A DNA stretch of 64,000 nt from Phoebastria nigripes (lineage: Eukaryota > Chordata > Aves > Procellariiformes > Diomedeidae), in NCBI GenBank assembly GCA_035582835.1, contig JAYKAV010003133.1, positions 57,649 to 121,648 on the forward strand. Direction: 5' to 3'. This document shows, in pieces, positions 1 through 12,835 of this stretch. A program made the position numbers and the translations under genes. Below the pieces are notes generated by a model. The model had not been told where the DNA came from. It saw nothing but the letters and a program-made list of their open reading frames with translations, and made no database searches. Numbering within the stretch: position 1 is the first letter of the stretch; each line of letters opens with the position of its first letter.

Positions 1-1300
1 TACTAAGTCACACAGGATCACTGAGAAGGGAAAGGCTTGTTAAGAATACAGCTGGCAAAAAGCAATCATTATTTTCTGTGATTTTTTTTTTCCTTTGTTC
101 TAAAGAATAATTAAAAAATCAAAGATATTTCTGGAATTTTTGAAGGAAAGCAGTACATAGATGCAGAAATATGGGCCAGTCATTACCACTGCACTAAATC
201 TGCGTGCTAATCTATATCAGATTCCCCTCCACAACCAGGCTTCAGACAGGGGTAAGGTTTGTCATGATTCTTTTCCCATCCACACACTTAATTTTCCTTT
301 TCTGGAAAAGCAGAAGAAAAAGACAGTACACATACAGGTCTTTCCCTGACACAGATCATGTGTGTTCAGCTGGACCTGAGAGTAAAGAAGCCTTCCCAGG
401 CCTCCCATCTTAGGTCTTGTAGGTGAGGCATAGGCCATGAGATCACCTGTTCCTGTTTGCTGCTCTTTGGTTGAATTCCAGTTTTATTACTGTAATCAAT
501 TTATTGCTGAGTCAGACTGGTAAGTAAAATATAATTACCTTCACTCAAGATGTGAAAGTGAGCTCTTAATCTGAACTACAATAAACTCTACAGTAAATTT
601 CTTACCTTGAAGTCTGCTGAATCCAAATGCATTCTTCCTCTTTAAGTGGGAGTTATTCATACTTGTGTCCCATCTATACAGAAAGCTTTTTACAACATAG
701 ATTGAAAAAGATATGACTTTAAGATAAAGAAGTTCTCCCTCTGCCCCGAAGAAACCCTCATTTGGAAAATACAGATGTTTACTTTCTTGCTTTGCTTTCT
801 TCCTGTTTTGTCCATGTTATATAGAAAGAGATGTCAATTAAACCACCATTTACATGTAATGCTGATGTCTAGATGACGGTCTATGTCACATATATCATAT
901 CTGTTTGAAATGACACCTTGATTTATACTAAGACAAACCCATGATTTTATGTTGTTTTTTTTTTACCTATGAGTGTATTTCACCCTTATTTCTGGATCCC
1001 AAACTTTAGGTAGAGATATTGCAGTGGAGAATAAGGTCATGGAACAAAACCAAACATGAATGTACAAATCAGCAAAAATCACTTTATTTTGTTCAGACTA
1101 GCAGAGAATGACATCCATTGACTCTGCTGTCTGGCAAAAATATATAACTAGTAGAATGATTTGCAGGTGATTCACAATAATTTTACTACAGGTTAAACAG
1201 GATTTTACTACTTTAATACCTAAAGTGTATAAAGGATGAGGTTAGTAACAATGTAATGACCAATGATTCTCTGTTACACTTGCACTTCCATGCATACATT
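1..1300. other. AT-rich stretch without recognised feature
   Basis: Both strands show only short open frames (longest about 70 residues) with no recognisable domain, no CpG-rich promoter and no repeat that I can name. It ends abruptly at the GC-rich block that starts at 1301. Confidence 0.6.
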
Positions 1301-3260
1301 TGTCAGGGCCCTGAGNGCACTAATTAGTCTTAATGGCCCTGACCAGCCTCACCTGGAGCCTGCACCCACACCCATGAGCCCAGGAGATCTATTTAAACTC
1401 GGCCCAAGGCTTTTACCACTAGCTTAAGCCATGCCCAGTGAGTGCTAATCTGTGGGGTCCAGCTGATCTGTGTCTCAGCGTATGGACTGACTTCCTGGCT
1501 TGCCTTTGGCCCTGTCTTGTTGCTATGGCTCTGTCTGGCCTGGACTTGATCCTAACACTGACCTATAAATTGGCTACCTAGCTTGACCTCAGATCTGCCT
1601 CATCAGTGTGATACTACCTTATGATTGGGACTCTTGGTTGGACCTGGCCCCTGTCCCTTTGTCCTGTTTCCTCACTCAGGAGCTGTGGGATGTGCGCTGG
1701 CTGGTGTGTACCCTGGCCTGGGGTCCCCTGTGGCTCTGTGATTGCCACCATTAGGGACCAGCCTTGCTCCTGCTGCTTCTTAACAAGTTACCTCAGGCCT
1801 CCCCAAGCCCTGAGCTGAGCACCATGGAGCCTGGTTTCTGGCCATGTATGGCCTTGCCCCTGCAAACCTTCCTGAGGGCCTAGTCTTTCCCTGGGCTCTC
1901 ATCTCCCCGCAGTGCTGACCCTTTACCTGTCCCAGGCTCCTAAATGAGTTCCTCTCCTGCCTAGCCAACCCAGCCTCTAGGGCTTATGAAAGGGAGCCTG
2001 GATCCCCTTCTCCCCTCTGGGGTTTGCCTATGGTGGCCTGAACCTCTCCACTCAATCCTAAGTCTATCATGCCATGTCCCTTTCCAGTTTGCTGTCCCTG
2101 CTTTGGCTCTGTCCCCTGAAGTGGGTGCCCCACTGCAGTTAAATCACTGTGCCGCAGGGCCCTTCTGAGCTCAGGTCTGTCAGGTGCAGGGGGCACCTTG
2201 CTGGAAGGGAAATTGCTCTTGGGGCCCTCGGAGCACCCACAGGCCTGACTGATCCTGACTGCCTCCCCCCACCCTGCCAACGGCCCAGGGCCCCACTTCA
2301 GCCCCGCCCCGAGCTGTCAGTCCCTGCTGCAGCAGTGCTGGTNTCCAGCTCCCCACAGCCCTGCCCTGCCCTGGACCCTGCTGAACTCGGCCTGTCCCCA
2401 TCCCTAGGAAGGTGCCTGATGGCTGGGGCTGTCCCAGTGCCCCCCAGCAGCTCTGCTCCTGGCTGGGGTGATGGGATGAGCCCTGACTGTGGGGCCCTGC
2501 CCTGCTGCCCCCATGGGCAGCCCCTGATGCTCCCAGCTCACCTCTCCTTAGGGAGCAGCCTGGCTCTTGCTGCTTTCTAACAACAGCTCCACTTCCTTAA
2601 GAAGATAGGAGTGAGCAATTAATAAAATCACCTCAGAGCTCCTCATCAAACCATGTGCATTAGATGTTGTTTCCATATAATATTCTCATTAGGGATATAT
2701 TTAATTTCTTCTTGAACAATTGCAGTTCCACTGATGCTGCTTTCATTACAACTCTGAGCTATTTCCAAACCCCAGCGTGTCCTTTACCTGCCCTGACTCT
2801 GAGGTTTATTTTAAGGTTTTTTCTCCCTGTGTGTTGGGGAGGGGGCTGAGGGCTCCCACAGCCACCCGGGGAATCCCTATTTCTTGTCCCCATCTCCAGC
2901 CCTGCCTCCCAGATGGGCCTCAGCACTTGTGGTAGGTAGGTAGGCATCTGCTCTCTGGGACAGACCCCTTGGAGGGACGCTTGTCTCCTGTCCCATCTCC
3001 ATCTCCTGGCCGGACCTCCTGGTTGGACCCCAGCCCTGCTTTATTGCTTGCCCCACCTGGGGCTGTCGATGGACCCCATTAGCAGTCCCTGTCTCTGCCT
3101 GCTGTGGTCAGCCCCTGACACACGGAAACCATGGGTGAGGGCATGGCTGGTGCCAGGGTTGCTCACAGCTCCTGGCTTCCTGGCCCTGAGGGAGCAGCCG
3201 GCCCTCACGGTGCCCCATTGCTTTGCCTGCAGGTATGGTACCCAGGACAGCTAAGGAAGT
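1301..3260 (+). repeat. GC-rich repeat-like block, possible old LTR-type element
   Basis: Composition changes sharply at 1301 from AT-rich to GC-rich and falls back gradually after about 3260. The text is repetitive in style, with recurring phrases built on CTGAC, GGCTTGACC, GGTTGGACC and CCCTGCC. The left edge starts TGTCAGGGCC and contains a 9-bp inverted repeat (1302-1310 with 1335-1343) and a TATTTAAA box at 1390-1397, as an LTR promoter might. Two segments ending in TAACA (1748-1785 and about 2546-2582) resemble each other closely. CpG is sparse, which argues against a CpG-island promoter. No target-site duplication was found, and 2584-2830 inside the block is more AT-rich, so it may be composite. 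The family is not identified; a satellite-like or other element is possible. Confidence 0.4.
1390..1397 (+). promoter_or_regulatory. TATA-like box in the GC-rich block
   Basis: The string TATTTAAA stands out in an otherwise GC-rich context about 90 bases inside the left edge of the block. If the block is an LTR this would be its core promoter on the plus strand. The placement would imply an unusually short U3, so the reading is tentative. Confidence 0.2.
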
Positions 3261-4499
3261 CGAGGTGGGTGTAATCCTAAGAGTGAGGTGAAGGCCCAGA
3301 GCTTCTGGAGGTCTGTCTTTAGAGAGCTCTTCACTGGCTAAGAGCTCAGGCTGTGTGAGAAGGCTGGGAAGGGAAACAGAAAACTCATTATTTTGGGGCT
3401 CCATTCAAGGCAGGGAAGATGGGAGAAGCCATTAACACCATGCTGAGTAGAATTTCCTCTGCTTTTCTGGGCTTCTGGGTCCCTTTACCCCAGGTCAAGA
3501 GGGGATCTCCGCATCCCCATTTCTTCTCAGCTGTCCATAGGTCAAGGTCTATATATTAAGCTGTGTGTTGTCTGTCTCACTGTCCTTGAAAGAGAAGATA
3601 GCCTGAGTCAAGCCATGCCCTTTGTTTTAACTGCCATACAAAGGGCTGGAGGAGAACTGGAGACTAAATATCCCAAGCAGAGGGTACTCCAGGCAGTCTC
3701 TTGTGGGAGCTCACCTGCACTCGCTTCATGCAGGCTTTGGCTGACCAGCAACTGAGAAGGTATCCCAAGTACCCTGTACTCATGCTGGCCTCTGTCAGGT
3801 GGAAAAGACCTGGTAGCTGCTGCAAAGTGGGCAAGGAGCTGATTGGTGATGCCCGACATAAAAAGCTGCTTTGCAGATTGCTTAAAAAGGCTTTCAGCCC
3901 ATGCATTGTTTTTGGCTCTTTGGTCACTACTATTGATGCAAGATGAGCATAACTGACTGCAACAGTGTCACTGAGGTTATTTGGTTTTCTTACACCTTTG
4001 ATACATTTGATGTCCCCTATTAGTAAACTAGGGCACACAATTTAGACCCTGACACAAACTGGACAGACACTTTAATTCAGCTTGCACTAATACTGCCATG
4101 TGTAGAAGCAGTTTCACCTCCATTAAGTTCTTAGCCTCTCTCTTCTCTGCTCTGTGCCTTTCCATCTTTTGTTCTAGCACATGCATTTCTGCAGCTTCAC
4201 AAGGAGTCAAATCAGGAAATGGTATGGTAGAGATTTAGTCTTTTATTCATTGCCAACCAGAGCAGTTTCCCTGATTTGATTCTCACCACACGGATTTATG
4301 CAGGCCAGGTGGTGGTGGGAGGAGGAGCAACACCTTTCAGTGCCAGGGCTAGTTTATATTAACTTAAAGCATTTGTTAAGCTACAGCTTAAAGTTGCAAT
4401 TCTGTGACTGACTTAACCTTATCATTTACCTTGACATTAGCCAAGTTTGTGACAAGGTCTGCCATAGCATCTTTGTAGCCAAATTAGGGAAATATGGCC
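3261..4499. other. No recognised feature
   Basis: Composition is intermediate. Overlapping open frames on both strands between 3608 and 4038 (83 and 124 residues on minus, 81 on plus) lack domains and look like chance frames. Nothing else is supported. Confidence 0.5.
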
Positions 4500-4671
4500 T
4501 AGATGGGTGGATTACATGTTGAATGAAAAGCTGACTGTGGTTTTTGGGCTCAAAGGGTAGCTGCCAATAGTTCAAAGTCAAAGTGGCAACTGGTTACAAG
4601 TGGCACTGCTCAGGGATTGATACTGTAGGACCTCCTGAGGTTCCTTACAACTTACATGATTCTATGATTCT
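4500..4671 (+). mobile_element. CR1 LINE 3' fragment with internal deletion
   Basis: The plus strand ends in the CR1 3' signature: a short UTR phrase followed by TGATTCTATGATTCT at 4657-4671. Upstream, about 4510-4624 matches the CR1 ORF2 stretch around reverse-transcriptase motif B (the segment coding for a VTSG-x-x-QG-like run), but it passes directly into the last part of the 3' UTR. The remainder of ORF2 is therefore missing. This is the only CR1 piece in the window on the plus strand. CR1 copies are usually 5'-truncated; an internal deletion is less usual. Confidence 0.7.
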
Positions 4672-5733
4672 AACCCCGGGCAATGTTACCATCCAAAAAA
4701 GCAAGCCCCACCTCCTCCTATATGTGCACACTAGGAATTGTTAGGCTCAGTTTTCAGATGAGAGTTGTTTTAACAGTTACACAGTTTCCCAGTCACAATT
4801 TGGATAGGACGAGGAGGACAGGAATGGGTCAGCAGAGGTAACAACATGGGCAAGACTGCCCTTCATGTCAGCAGCATGGATTTAAGTCTGGCTACGCTGA
4901 TTCAGCCTACAAGCAACAAACTGGGTCTGTTACAGAGCACCTAGGGAAGTGAAGGCTAGACTAACACCGCAGGTGATTAGAGTCTACTATGCTGAGCTGC
5001 CTCAGTTCACGGGATGAATGGACACCTCTCCGAAATCCTGGTTGGCAACACCTAAGAGCTTTTTAGATCAAAGGCAACACTTTGTAGAGCATGTGGAAGT
5101 GAGGAAGGTGGTGCAGTTGTCAAATAACTGGTGTCCCTTTTGTTCCCTCTGCCCTTTTGGTAGTAACCTCCAAGAAGTAACCTCACAAGTTTACTTGGAT
5201 TGCCATTTCTCAAATTCCATCCAGTAAAGTCAAGCAATTGGGTCTCTGTAAGCAGATGACTAAACCAAAACACATTTTCTAAAGATAGTTTAGACTTGAA
5301 GTGCCACCAGGGAATAAAGAGAAGAGATTTCTCTCCATACTCCCAACTGGAGACAGACGGGGGAAAAAAACTTGTCATCAGAGACCTATCATTCAATAAA
5401 CCAGGAAAAGATCTGACTTCATCCCTGACAAGTAGGACTTTGCAAACATAATTGTTCTGTACTGATGACTGCAATGAGGACTGGCAGACACTGAGAGAAG
5501 TAAATACCAGGAGTTCATAATATTTCTTGTGGAATGAAACACTGACTGCTTAACAAAATTAGCAGGGCTGTTCCAAAACCCCTTCCCAGAGCTCAAGATC
5601 TGACCACACCCTGAATGCTAGGACCACACATGAACATGTAACTCTGCCGTCTCAAAGCGACAAGACAAAATTACACTGGAATCACCACCCGACTAATAAA
5701 TCTTACTGTCAGCCAGGTTTCCTTGTTGTTGGG

Positions 5734-5754
5734 TTTTGTTTGTTTGTTTGTTTT
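5734..5754. repeat. TTTG microsatellite
   Basis: About five tandem TTTG units in an otherwise unremarkable context. Confidence 0.85.
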
Positions 5755-6691
5755 ATTCCTAGCATGCTGTCTTGGGTAACTGCATTAAGGTGACAATCTC
5801 ATTTTTGTCTTTAAAAAGTATTTTTGTTCTCCCATGTGGCAGTGAACAGTGGGCATGTGTGGAGACTGGGGGAAGGAATGAAAGATATTGTTCTTGTCAC
5901 ACTGTTCATTTATCATCAATGACTTGAACGTATTTGCTCCCTTTATGCTGTGTGTATATCCACTGACTTGAAATCTCTCAAACATAAGAGTGAATCTCTG
6001 TTTATGGGATGAGGAGAAGAAAATAGAAACATTGTCAGGGTCTTTGGCATTGCTTATTATCTCTGATGAACCACACTCAGTATTTTAGACTTTGGTATGG
6101 GAAAGTTTGTCCATTCAGTAAATTCACCATAAATGCAGCTGCGTGTGGTGTATATTGAATAAACCAGTTTTAATAATAGAAATCTGCATGGAACTGGAGT
6201 AAGCTGTACTGCTGCAAATCACAGCTCAGAGCAGCTTTCTCTGGCTCTGCTAGAGGCTGGCAGTGATACAGCCTTTCTGGTGGAGAGCAAGCAAAGGCTG
6301 AAATCACAGGAAATCCACAGTGCAGTTAAAGTCCTTGCCTGAGACACTGCAAATGACAAGCATTTTGCAAAGGCTGGTCCAGTAGACAGAGAAGACAGCT
6401 ATGCAGCAGTAACGTGTGATGTGGTTTTCCTTGATTTATTTTTCATATAGATTTTTCATGAGACAGAAAACGAACCTTCAAATTAACACATTTTCGTAAG
6501 GTGTGTTTGTTTTAAGAGAACCTTTCTTGAGAGAATTCCCCACCTTCCCTCCTTAAAAAAAAATNAAAAAATCACTTGAGAAGAAAGGGAAACATCTCTG
6601 TGTGTCTCAGAGTAAACATTCCCTGCTGGGCTCCTGGCAGGCACTGAGCCCACCCCTTCAGAAAGAAATCAGATCCTGAAGCAAACTAGGT

Positions 6692-6722
6692 AAAGAAAAA
6701 AAAAAAAAAAAGAAAGAAAAAA
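6692..6722. repeat. A-rich simple repeat
   Basis: An almost pure A run broken by a few G residues. There is no recognisable retroposed body immediately upstream on the plus strand. Confidence 0.8.
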
Positions 6723-9102
6723 GCAGCTGTTAAAACATTTGGGCTCTTCCCCCAATCTAGTGCTACAGATGTGATTATTTCAGTTGTTTGGCTTGTGTGC
6801 TGGAAGCCTCAGACCCTCTGCAAGGGGACATTAAAGAGGATAACATGGAACATTCCCATCTTGTTCTTCCTCACCACTGTCCTCTTCATCACTGCCTTCC
6901 TCTCCACATTCTTGGAGGACAGTCAGAAGATTTATTGCATAATTTCTTTGGCGGCTGTTAACCGAGTGTGCAGTTACAGCTTGGTTTAATTAAGAAATCA
7001 GAGTGATTCTTTTATGTAGGTCACATCAGTTTTTGATTCTGAATCTCATAAAGTTCTAACCTTTCTGAAAAGTCAGCAGTGTATGTATGGCTTTAAAAAA
7101 ATTACTTTCTTAAGTGCTTCTGAGTGTTGTTTATGCCTGCAAATGCCATTGCCCCTTTACTAGATAAATTGTCAGAGAGACCTTTGTTTGAATGTGGCAT
7201 GTGGTGAAATCTATCTTTTTGCAACAGAGTAAGTGCTTTCAAATAGGATTCATAAATACAGTCTGAGCTCCCAATTGTTTGAAGCATGGCCACGCTGAAA
7301 AAGGAACAATGGATGATTTGAGTTTCCTTTCTTTGTCTCTCACCACTATTCATATCTATTGGAAATGCATAAAAATCAAATATTCACAGCACATCGGAGA
7401 ACAGGGATATGCTCGCTCAGAGGTGTGGAATTTTTTTTAATTATCTAAATCACTGACTTCACTAAAAGGGAGGAGCCGGATGTCTATAATGCTTGTACAT
7501 TTATTTCTTTTTCTTGTAACCAGACAACACACAAGTCCGTGGACATTGGCTATTGCTCTCAGAACACCACATCTATATGACCGCAACAAACACGGCTGCT
7601 CAGCGTCTCACTCCCTTGTTACATTAGACTGTCAACCTCCAGGCTGACTCCAGGTCCAGTCACCCTGCCTCTCCTTACTTCTGAAGGAATCGTCATCCCC
7701 ACATGTGATATTTTAACTAAATTTGTATTAATTTTAGAAAGCTTTCTGATCTTTCTCTGACTCACTATCAGCAGAGTTCATGCAAGATTTGACTAATATC
7801 CCTTAGAGTACATTTTTAGATATTAAATGAAAAGACCAGTCCTTCCTAAGGAGTACAGCATTTCAGTCCTGATCCTCAAGGTTCTTCATGTCCTTGAAGA
7901 CACAAGTCATTTAAAGGATTCTGTAACCCGTTGAGAAGGTTACATCATCTTCAACAACATCTTTATTGCTCAAGTAAAGTGAGCAACGTAGAATGAGCAA
8001 GGTACAATGTCTTCATTACTCAAGGACAGGAGATCTCTCTACCAAATCATAATGCTAAATTATGCAGGAACTGTAGCTTTCTCAGGATTGGCCCAAATCT
8101 CTGAAATGAACTCCTTCAGGGACTTAGGACCATCACAGGCTGCGTTACCTTCTGTTTTGCAAAGCCTAAATCTTTAAGTCTTCTAACTTATAAAAGCATA
8201 TCAGCAGTAAATGCTTTATATTAAAACAAAACAATAAAAATCCCAAATAACCCTGAACACAAACATACAAAAAAACCTACTAAAACAAAGCCTTTGCTGA
8301 GGTCTGCTTTTCTGCTTTGAGACTGGTGAAAAGATAAAGAATGTGGGAAAAATGTTGGTCGCATACATTACTTATATTAAAAAATAAAACAGGCCAGATC
8401 CTGTTGTCTGTCCCCTAGTGTGAGTACCATGGCTGGCATGCCTACAGTTAAACATGTCCCCTCTACCCTCCTAGCTCCTACTGCCTTTTGGAGAGCATCC
8501 TGACCTGGGTGATCCCCCGAACCATGCCTGGAAGTGACTGGGATAGTGCTCAGAGGTTAAAAATGTGTGAGGGAGCATGCCAATACTCATATAGTATGGA
8601 TAGTCACAGGCCAATGCCCTGGCTCTACGTAATTTTCTTGTGTAGATGTAACCACAGTGTAGAGTAAGAGCCAATGTAGTCTGTTAGAAAATAAGACGCA
8701 ACAGAAATGAGAAAGAGGAGGATAGACTCAGATGAAAAGAGAAGAGCAAGTTCAGCAGAGTTTACAGCATATTACTGAGGCAGGAATTCAGATCTAGGTG
8801 TTTAATATCACACTGCAGGCTATACAGCACTATCTGTATCATCTGGAGGTAGGATGCCAACATAATGAAGCACTGTTTATTAAACCTTTTTGAAGGAGAG
8901 TTGGAAGGAATGCTATCCCTCTACATCTGTCCAGGGAAATGCTCCAAAAAAGAGCTGCATGGAGGGTCCTACTTTTCTCCCTAGCTCAATGAAGAATCGT
9001 GCTTTTCTTCACCCTGGATGCTGTTTATCTGCTCCTCATGTCCCAAGCAGCCTTCCCACATATATCTGCTTTCCTGGGCTGGCCCTAGCAGTAAACACTT
9101 AT

Positions 9103-9164
9103 AAGACCAGGACTGCAGCAAGCAATGGTTCTTAAGACCAGGACTGTAGCAAGCGATGGTTCTT
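9103..9164. repeat. 31-bp tandem duplication, two copies
   Basis: Units 9103-9133 and 9134-9164 begin AAGACCAGGACTG and end ATGGTTCTT. They differ at two positions only, a C/T and an A/G transition, so the duplication is fairly recent or constrained. Confidence 0.95.
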
Positions 9165-10227
9165 ATTTCAAAGGCAGGTCTCTCAAAACTGGATTAACAC
9201 ACTGCATGGAGTTGACCATTTATCAGATATAGGATTCGCAATGATACCTGGCATTATTTTCTCAGGATCAACCAGAGCTGGATTATAGGGAACCAGTATT
9301 GTAAAGCTGAAAAGTGGCAGTAGAATCAATATTAAATATTCATAAAGCAGCATTTGCCTCCTGACCTGCTGCAAAAATCATGCCCTAACATAGTTGTTAG
9401 AGGGTCCTGGATAGCCCACCAGCATGGAGCAAGAACCCGCTCCTATAACTGAAGCTCCAGCAGCTCCTTCATTGAAGCGCTTCATGCTCTGGTAGCCAAA
9501 TTCCACTTTCAAAAATTACATTCGCCAAACTTTCCCTATCAATGCATTTCTTCCTTCTTCTGTAATGTTTCCGTGCCTGTAGCATTTCTGCTAAACAGAG
9601 ATATGAATTTACTGAGCAAGATAAGGAGGCCCAAATGTTTTTTATTACTGTACCTACAGCACGGGTATAGGTGCCTTCTAGTCACATGGCAGTGTTGCTG
9701 TAAAGCAGCTGTGCAGTTCCTTTGCTCCCACATGGAGGTCTGGTTTGTCCCTGTTCTGCAGGCTGGAGCTGCATTTTGCAGAGGCAGCCACAAAACTTTT
9801 CATCAATTGCAAACAATTGTTTAGTACCTCTGTTTCCTTAACTGAACTTTTGTGTGAGTTGAGACCATGTGATTTCATTATTTTGTAGTGAAACGTGAAA
9901 ATCTGTCCTTACAAGTGACGACAATAAAATAACCTCCTCACAGTTTCTTCTGGAGTCAGTAAAACTAAAGAACAGTTTTGACTGGAACTTTTATTTTATA
10001 TTATTTGCTTAATGTCTGGTTGTAAGACAGTTGGTTTATAATTTTATTCCAGAATGTTTCCCTCCCTTCCCCCACATTTTTGCTAGAGTAATCTGTATTT
10101 TCCGGCAGCAGTAGTGAAGCTTTACCCTGGAGCAATCCCATAAACACTTGCAAAAANCATAATTTTTCACAGTCAGATATTCATAAGGCAAAAACTGGGT
10201 AGCTTCACGCAGCAATAGCAAAGGGCT

Positions 10228-10480
10228 GCAGACAGGCTGTCTAGTGGATTGTGCACTAGGCTGGGATCCAGGAATGCTTGAATCCTAGTGCTGGCTCTTC
10301 CACCAGCTTGCTGTGTGGTCTTGGGCCTGGGCAAGCCACAGCCTCTGTCTCACAAGTTGCCCGTGTATAAAGGGAGGATAATAATATTTGCCTGCTTCAC
10401 AGGAGTCAACACTCCTGTGTTAATGTTTTTGCAGGACTCTGAAAAGCTAAAGAGCTGCCAAAGTGTTAAAGCTTTCTACC
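10228..10480 (+). mobile_element. MIR-like CORE-SINE remnant
   Basis: The order of phrases matches the MIR/CORE-SINE layout. A tRNA-like head (GTCTAGTGGATTGTGCACTA, then TTGAATCCTAGTGCTGGCTC) is followed by a CORE phrase (TGCTGTGTGGTCTTGGGC ... GGGCAAGCCACAGCCTCTGT). Then come the AAAGGGAGGATAATAAT phrase and a tail region near 10430-10480 resembling the segment about gene-size CORE-SINE 3' halves. It is diverged, as expected for an element that predates birds. The plus orientation follows from the order of these parts. The exact subfamily is not determined. Confidence 0.7.
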
Positions 10481-12835
10481 AAGCGAGGCATTTGTCTCTA
10501 CATTTAGAATGGAACTTGCTTTAGTGAGCAAAAACATTTCAGCCATGTGCAAAGTTTTACAGACACTTGGATATCCAGTGATGTTTTTAACTTACGAGTC
10601 AAATTAGGCAAGATTCTTTAAAAGAGGAACAAAGGAGTGGTTTTGCACTTTCTGTGCACTTTAGTTGACTTGCTTATCCCCTTGCCCCATGCTTTGTACT
10701 TTATATTGTACACTAGCCAACTCCTAGATTCCTAGATCCACTACTGAATTTAGACAAGTGCAATCTATTGAACTCATATGGTCTTTCTTTTTTGTTTGCA
10801 CATCTGACATTCATGCAGTCTGTCTTTTTAGAAAAGTTAAACTAGCTGACATTACAATGTATGCAAAATAAAATCAAGATAATCTGTGATAAAATTACTA
10901 GTCAAGGGCAATATTAATTCTATCCTCTTGACCTATCAAAGCACAAAGCCTTTCAAAGGCAGAGAGTGTCCGCTGGCGTGCTGGGAATCCTACATTTATT
11001 TAACCTGCTGCAGATGTGAAGATGCACTTCTAGAGAAATTCTTTGCACAAATTGTGTAAAATACATAGTGTGGAGCTCTGGGGGAAGACGAGCAAATTTT
11101 TAATTTTTTACAGAAAATACTTTTTTTTTTTTTTTTAGCCCCAAAATATAGCTCCAGGGGCAGATGAAACCATATGTGAACTGAGGTTGAATTTCAAGAG
11201 CCGTTTTGGTCAACATGACAAATGTTTCGGGAACCATGAGGCAGTTTGTTTAGATGTTTCTGTTATGCCATTTTAAAGCACCACTTGTGATTCAAACATC
11301 AGAAGGCAGTAACTAGTGTTGAGAAGTCAATGCCCAACAACTTTCAGATAAAAATAGCATCTGCCTCTGTGAGTTCTTTCTCTGCTTCATTCCAGTGAAA
11401 CCTTTGATACTCTTTTCTCTGAATTTTCTCTGATGCAGCTCAACTTGGTAATGCAAAAGAAAAGCCATTTTTTACAGGTTCAGCTTGGCCAGCCTGTGAG
11501 TTCAACCATCTTACAGAAGGGTCTGGTGAGTACTTTACACTGGCTCTGGCAAGCCTTGGGAGCACACGTTGGGAATACAGGAGAGCTGGATGACTGGAAA
11601 ATAAGAGAAAGAGAAATATTGCCTTTTTTAGGGATCAGTAAGCATGTACTTTTGTTTATCTAGGTATCTAGAGCCTTAATAGGGCTGTGAACAGCAATAT
11701 AGGCATTTTTTAAGCTGCAGGCTGAGTAGCAAGCAGGTCATAACTCCTTTCAGATCGACTCAAGGAATAAAGGTGCAGTTTCATGTTATGTTTCATGTAA
11801 TCATCAAATACTGCCTCCACTCCAGGTACACAGTTTTGCCTGCTGCTTTGGTCAGACCTAGAGATTATGCAGTTGTATGATGACTGGTGAGCTTGGAGAT
11901 CTTGTGAAAAAATAATACAGTGTTTTGTTAAGAGCAGCTACTTGAGCCAGCCCCTCTTGTGGCTGCACAAATACTGAGTCCAATGTGAGGGAGGGGCAGA
12001 AACCCATTGCCCCGGCTCAGAGAGAAAAGGAAGCCCCATCTTCTTTATCACAGACACCAGTTAGATCTGATTCAGCACAACCTGAAATCGTACCCTAAGA
12101 AACACCTCAGTGGGGAAGAGGAAAAAGTCCTGAATTTGAGCAAATCCCAGAGAGAGGCCAATGGTATGCAAAAAAATGAATCACTAGTGTTTCATATGAG
12201 GATGTAAGGATCTTGTGACAACCAAGATTCTCAGTTAGGAGCTATACTCTGGCCTAAGAGCTGAGCCACAGAGGGTAAAAGAAAATTTTAAACCTAATCT
12301 AAATGCTAATTGAAACAGATTTGTTTGTTTCCTTTTGGGATGCCTATGTCTTTAGATGCTTTGTTTGCTCTTTAACCTATTTCAGCTTAGCAAATATATG
12401 CTTTTATCTTTACGGTAGTTGAGTTCGGAATGGTTTCAGTGAGACTGCATAATGTTGAGGTCTCCCATCTCTTGGAAAGAGCCAGTCCCTAAACTTCAGT
12501 GTGTTTAACAGTGCCTTTCTCCCCAAAACATTCCACCAATGTTATCTTGTCTGTGAAACCGAGCACACAGCACCAGCCTGGCCTTGTGCAGCACCACCAG
12601 CCAAGAATGCTCTCTGGCTTGCAAAGATGTGACACATAACATGCCTGAACCCCGAAGATTCCTGCAGGCTACTATCACAGCTCCTTCACTGCCATGTCGA
12701 TGGGCAGGGGAGCTGCTTTTCCAAAAGCTCTGGTACACAACTGTTTATATCACGTTACTTATGGACCCCAGGGAGATGCACTACAATCACCTTCTTTGAG
12801 TATTAACTGTAAGAAGGGAGTTAGAACACATAATT

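Larger units (their letters stand above)
4672..10227. other. Long stretch without gene
   Basis: No exon, RNA gene or transposon could be supported. The stretch holds only simple sequence: a TTTG microsatellite at 5734-5754, an A-rich run at 6692-6722 and the 31-bp tandem duplication at 9103-9164. Open frames are short, at most 140 residues (5052-5474 minus), and show no domains. Confidence 0.5.

Noticed and set aside
1301..3260. CpG-island promoter
   Set aside because: The block is GC-rich but CpG dinucleotides are sparse and the text is repetitive.
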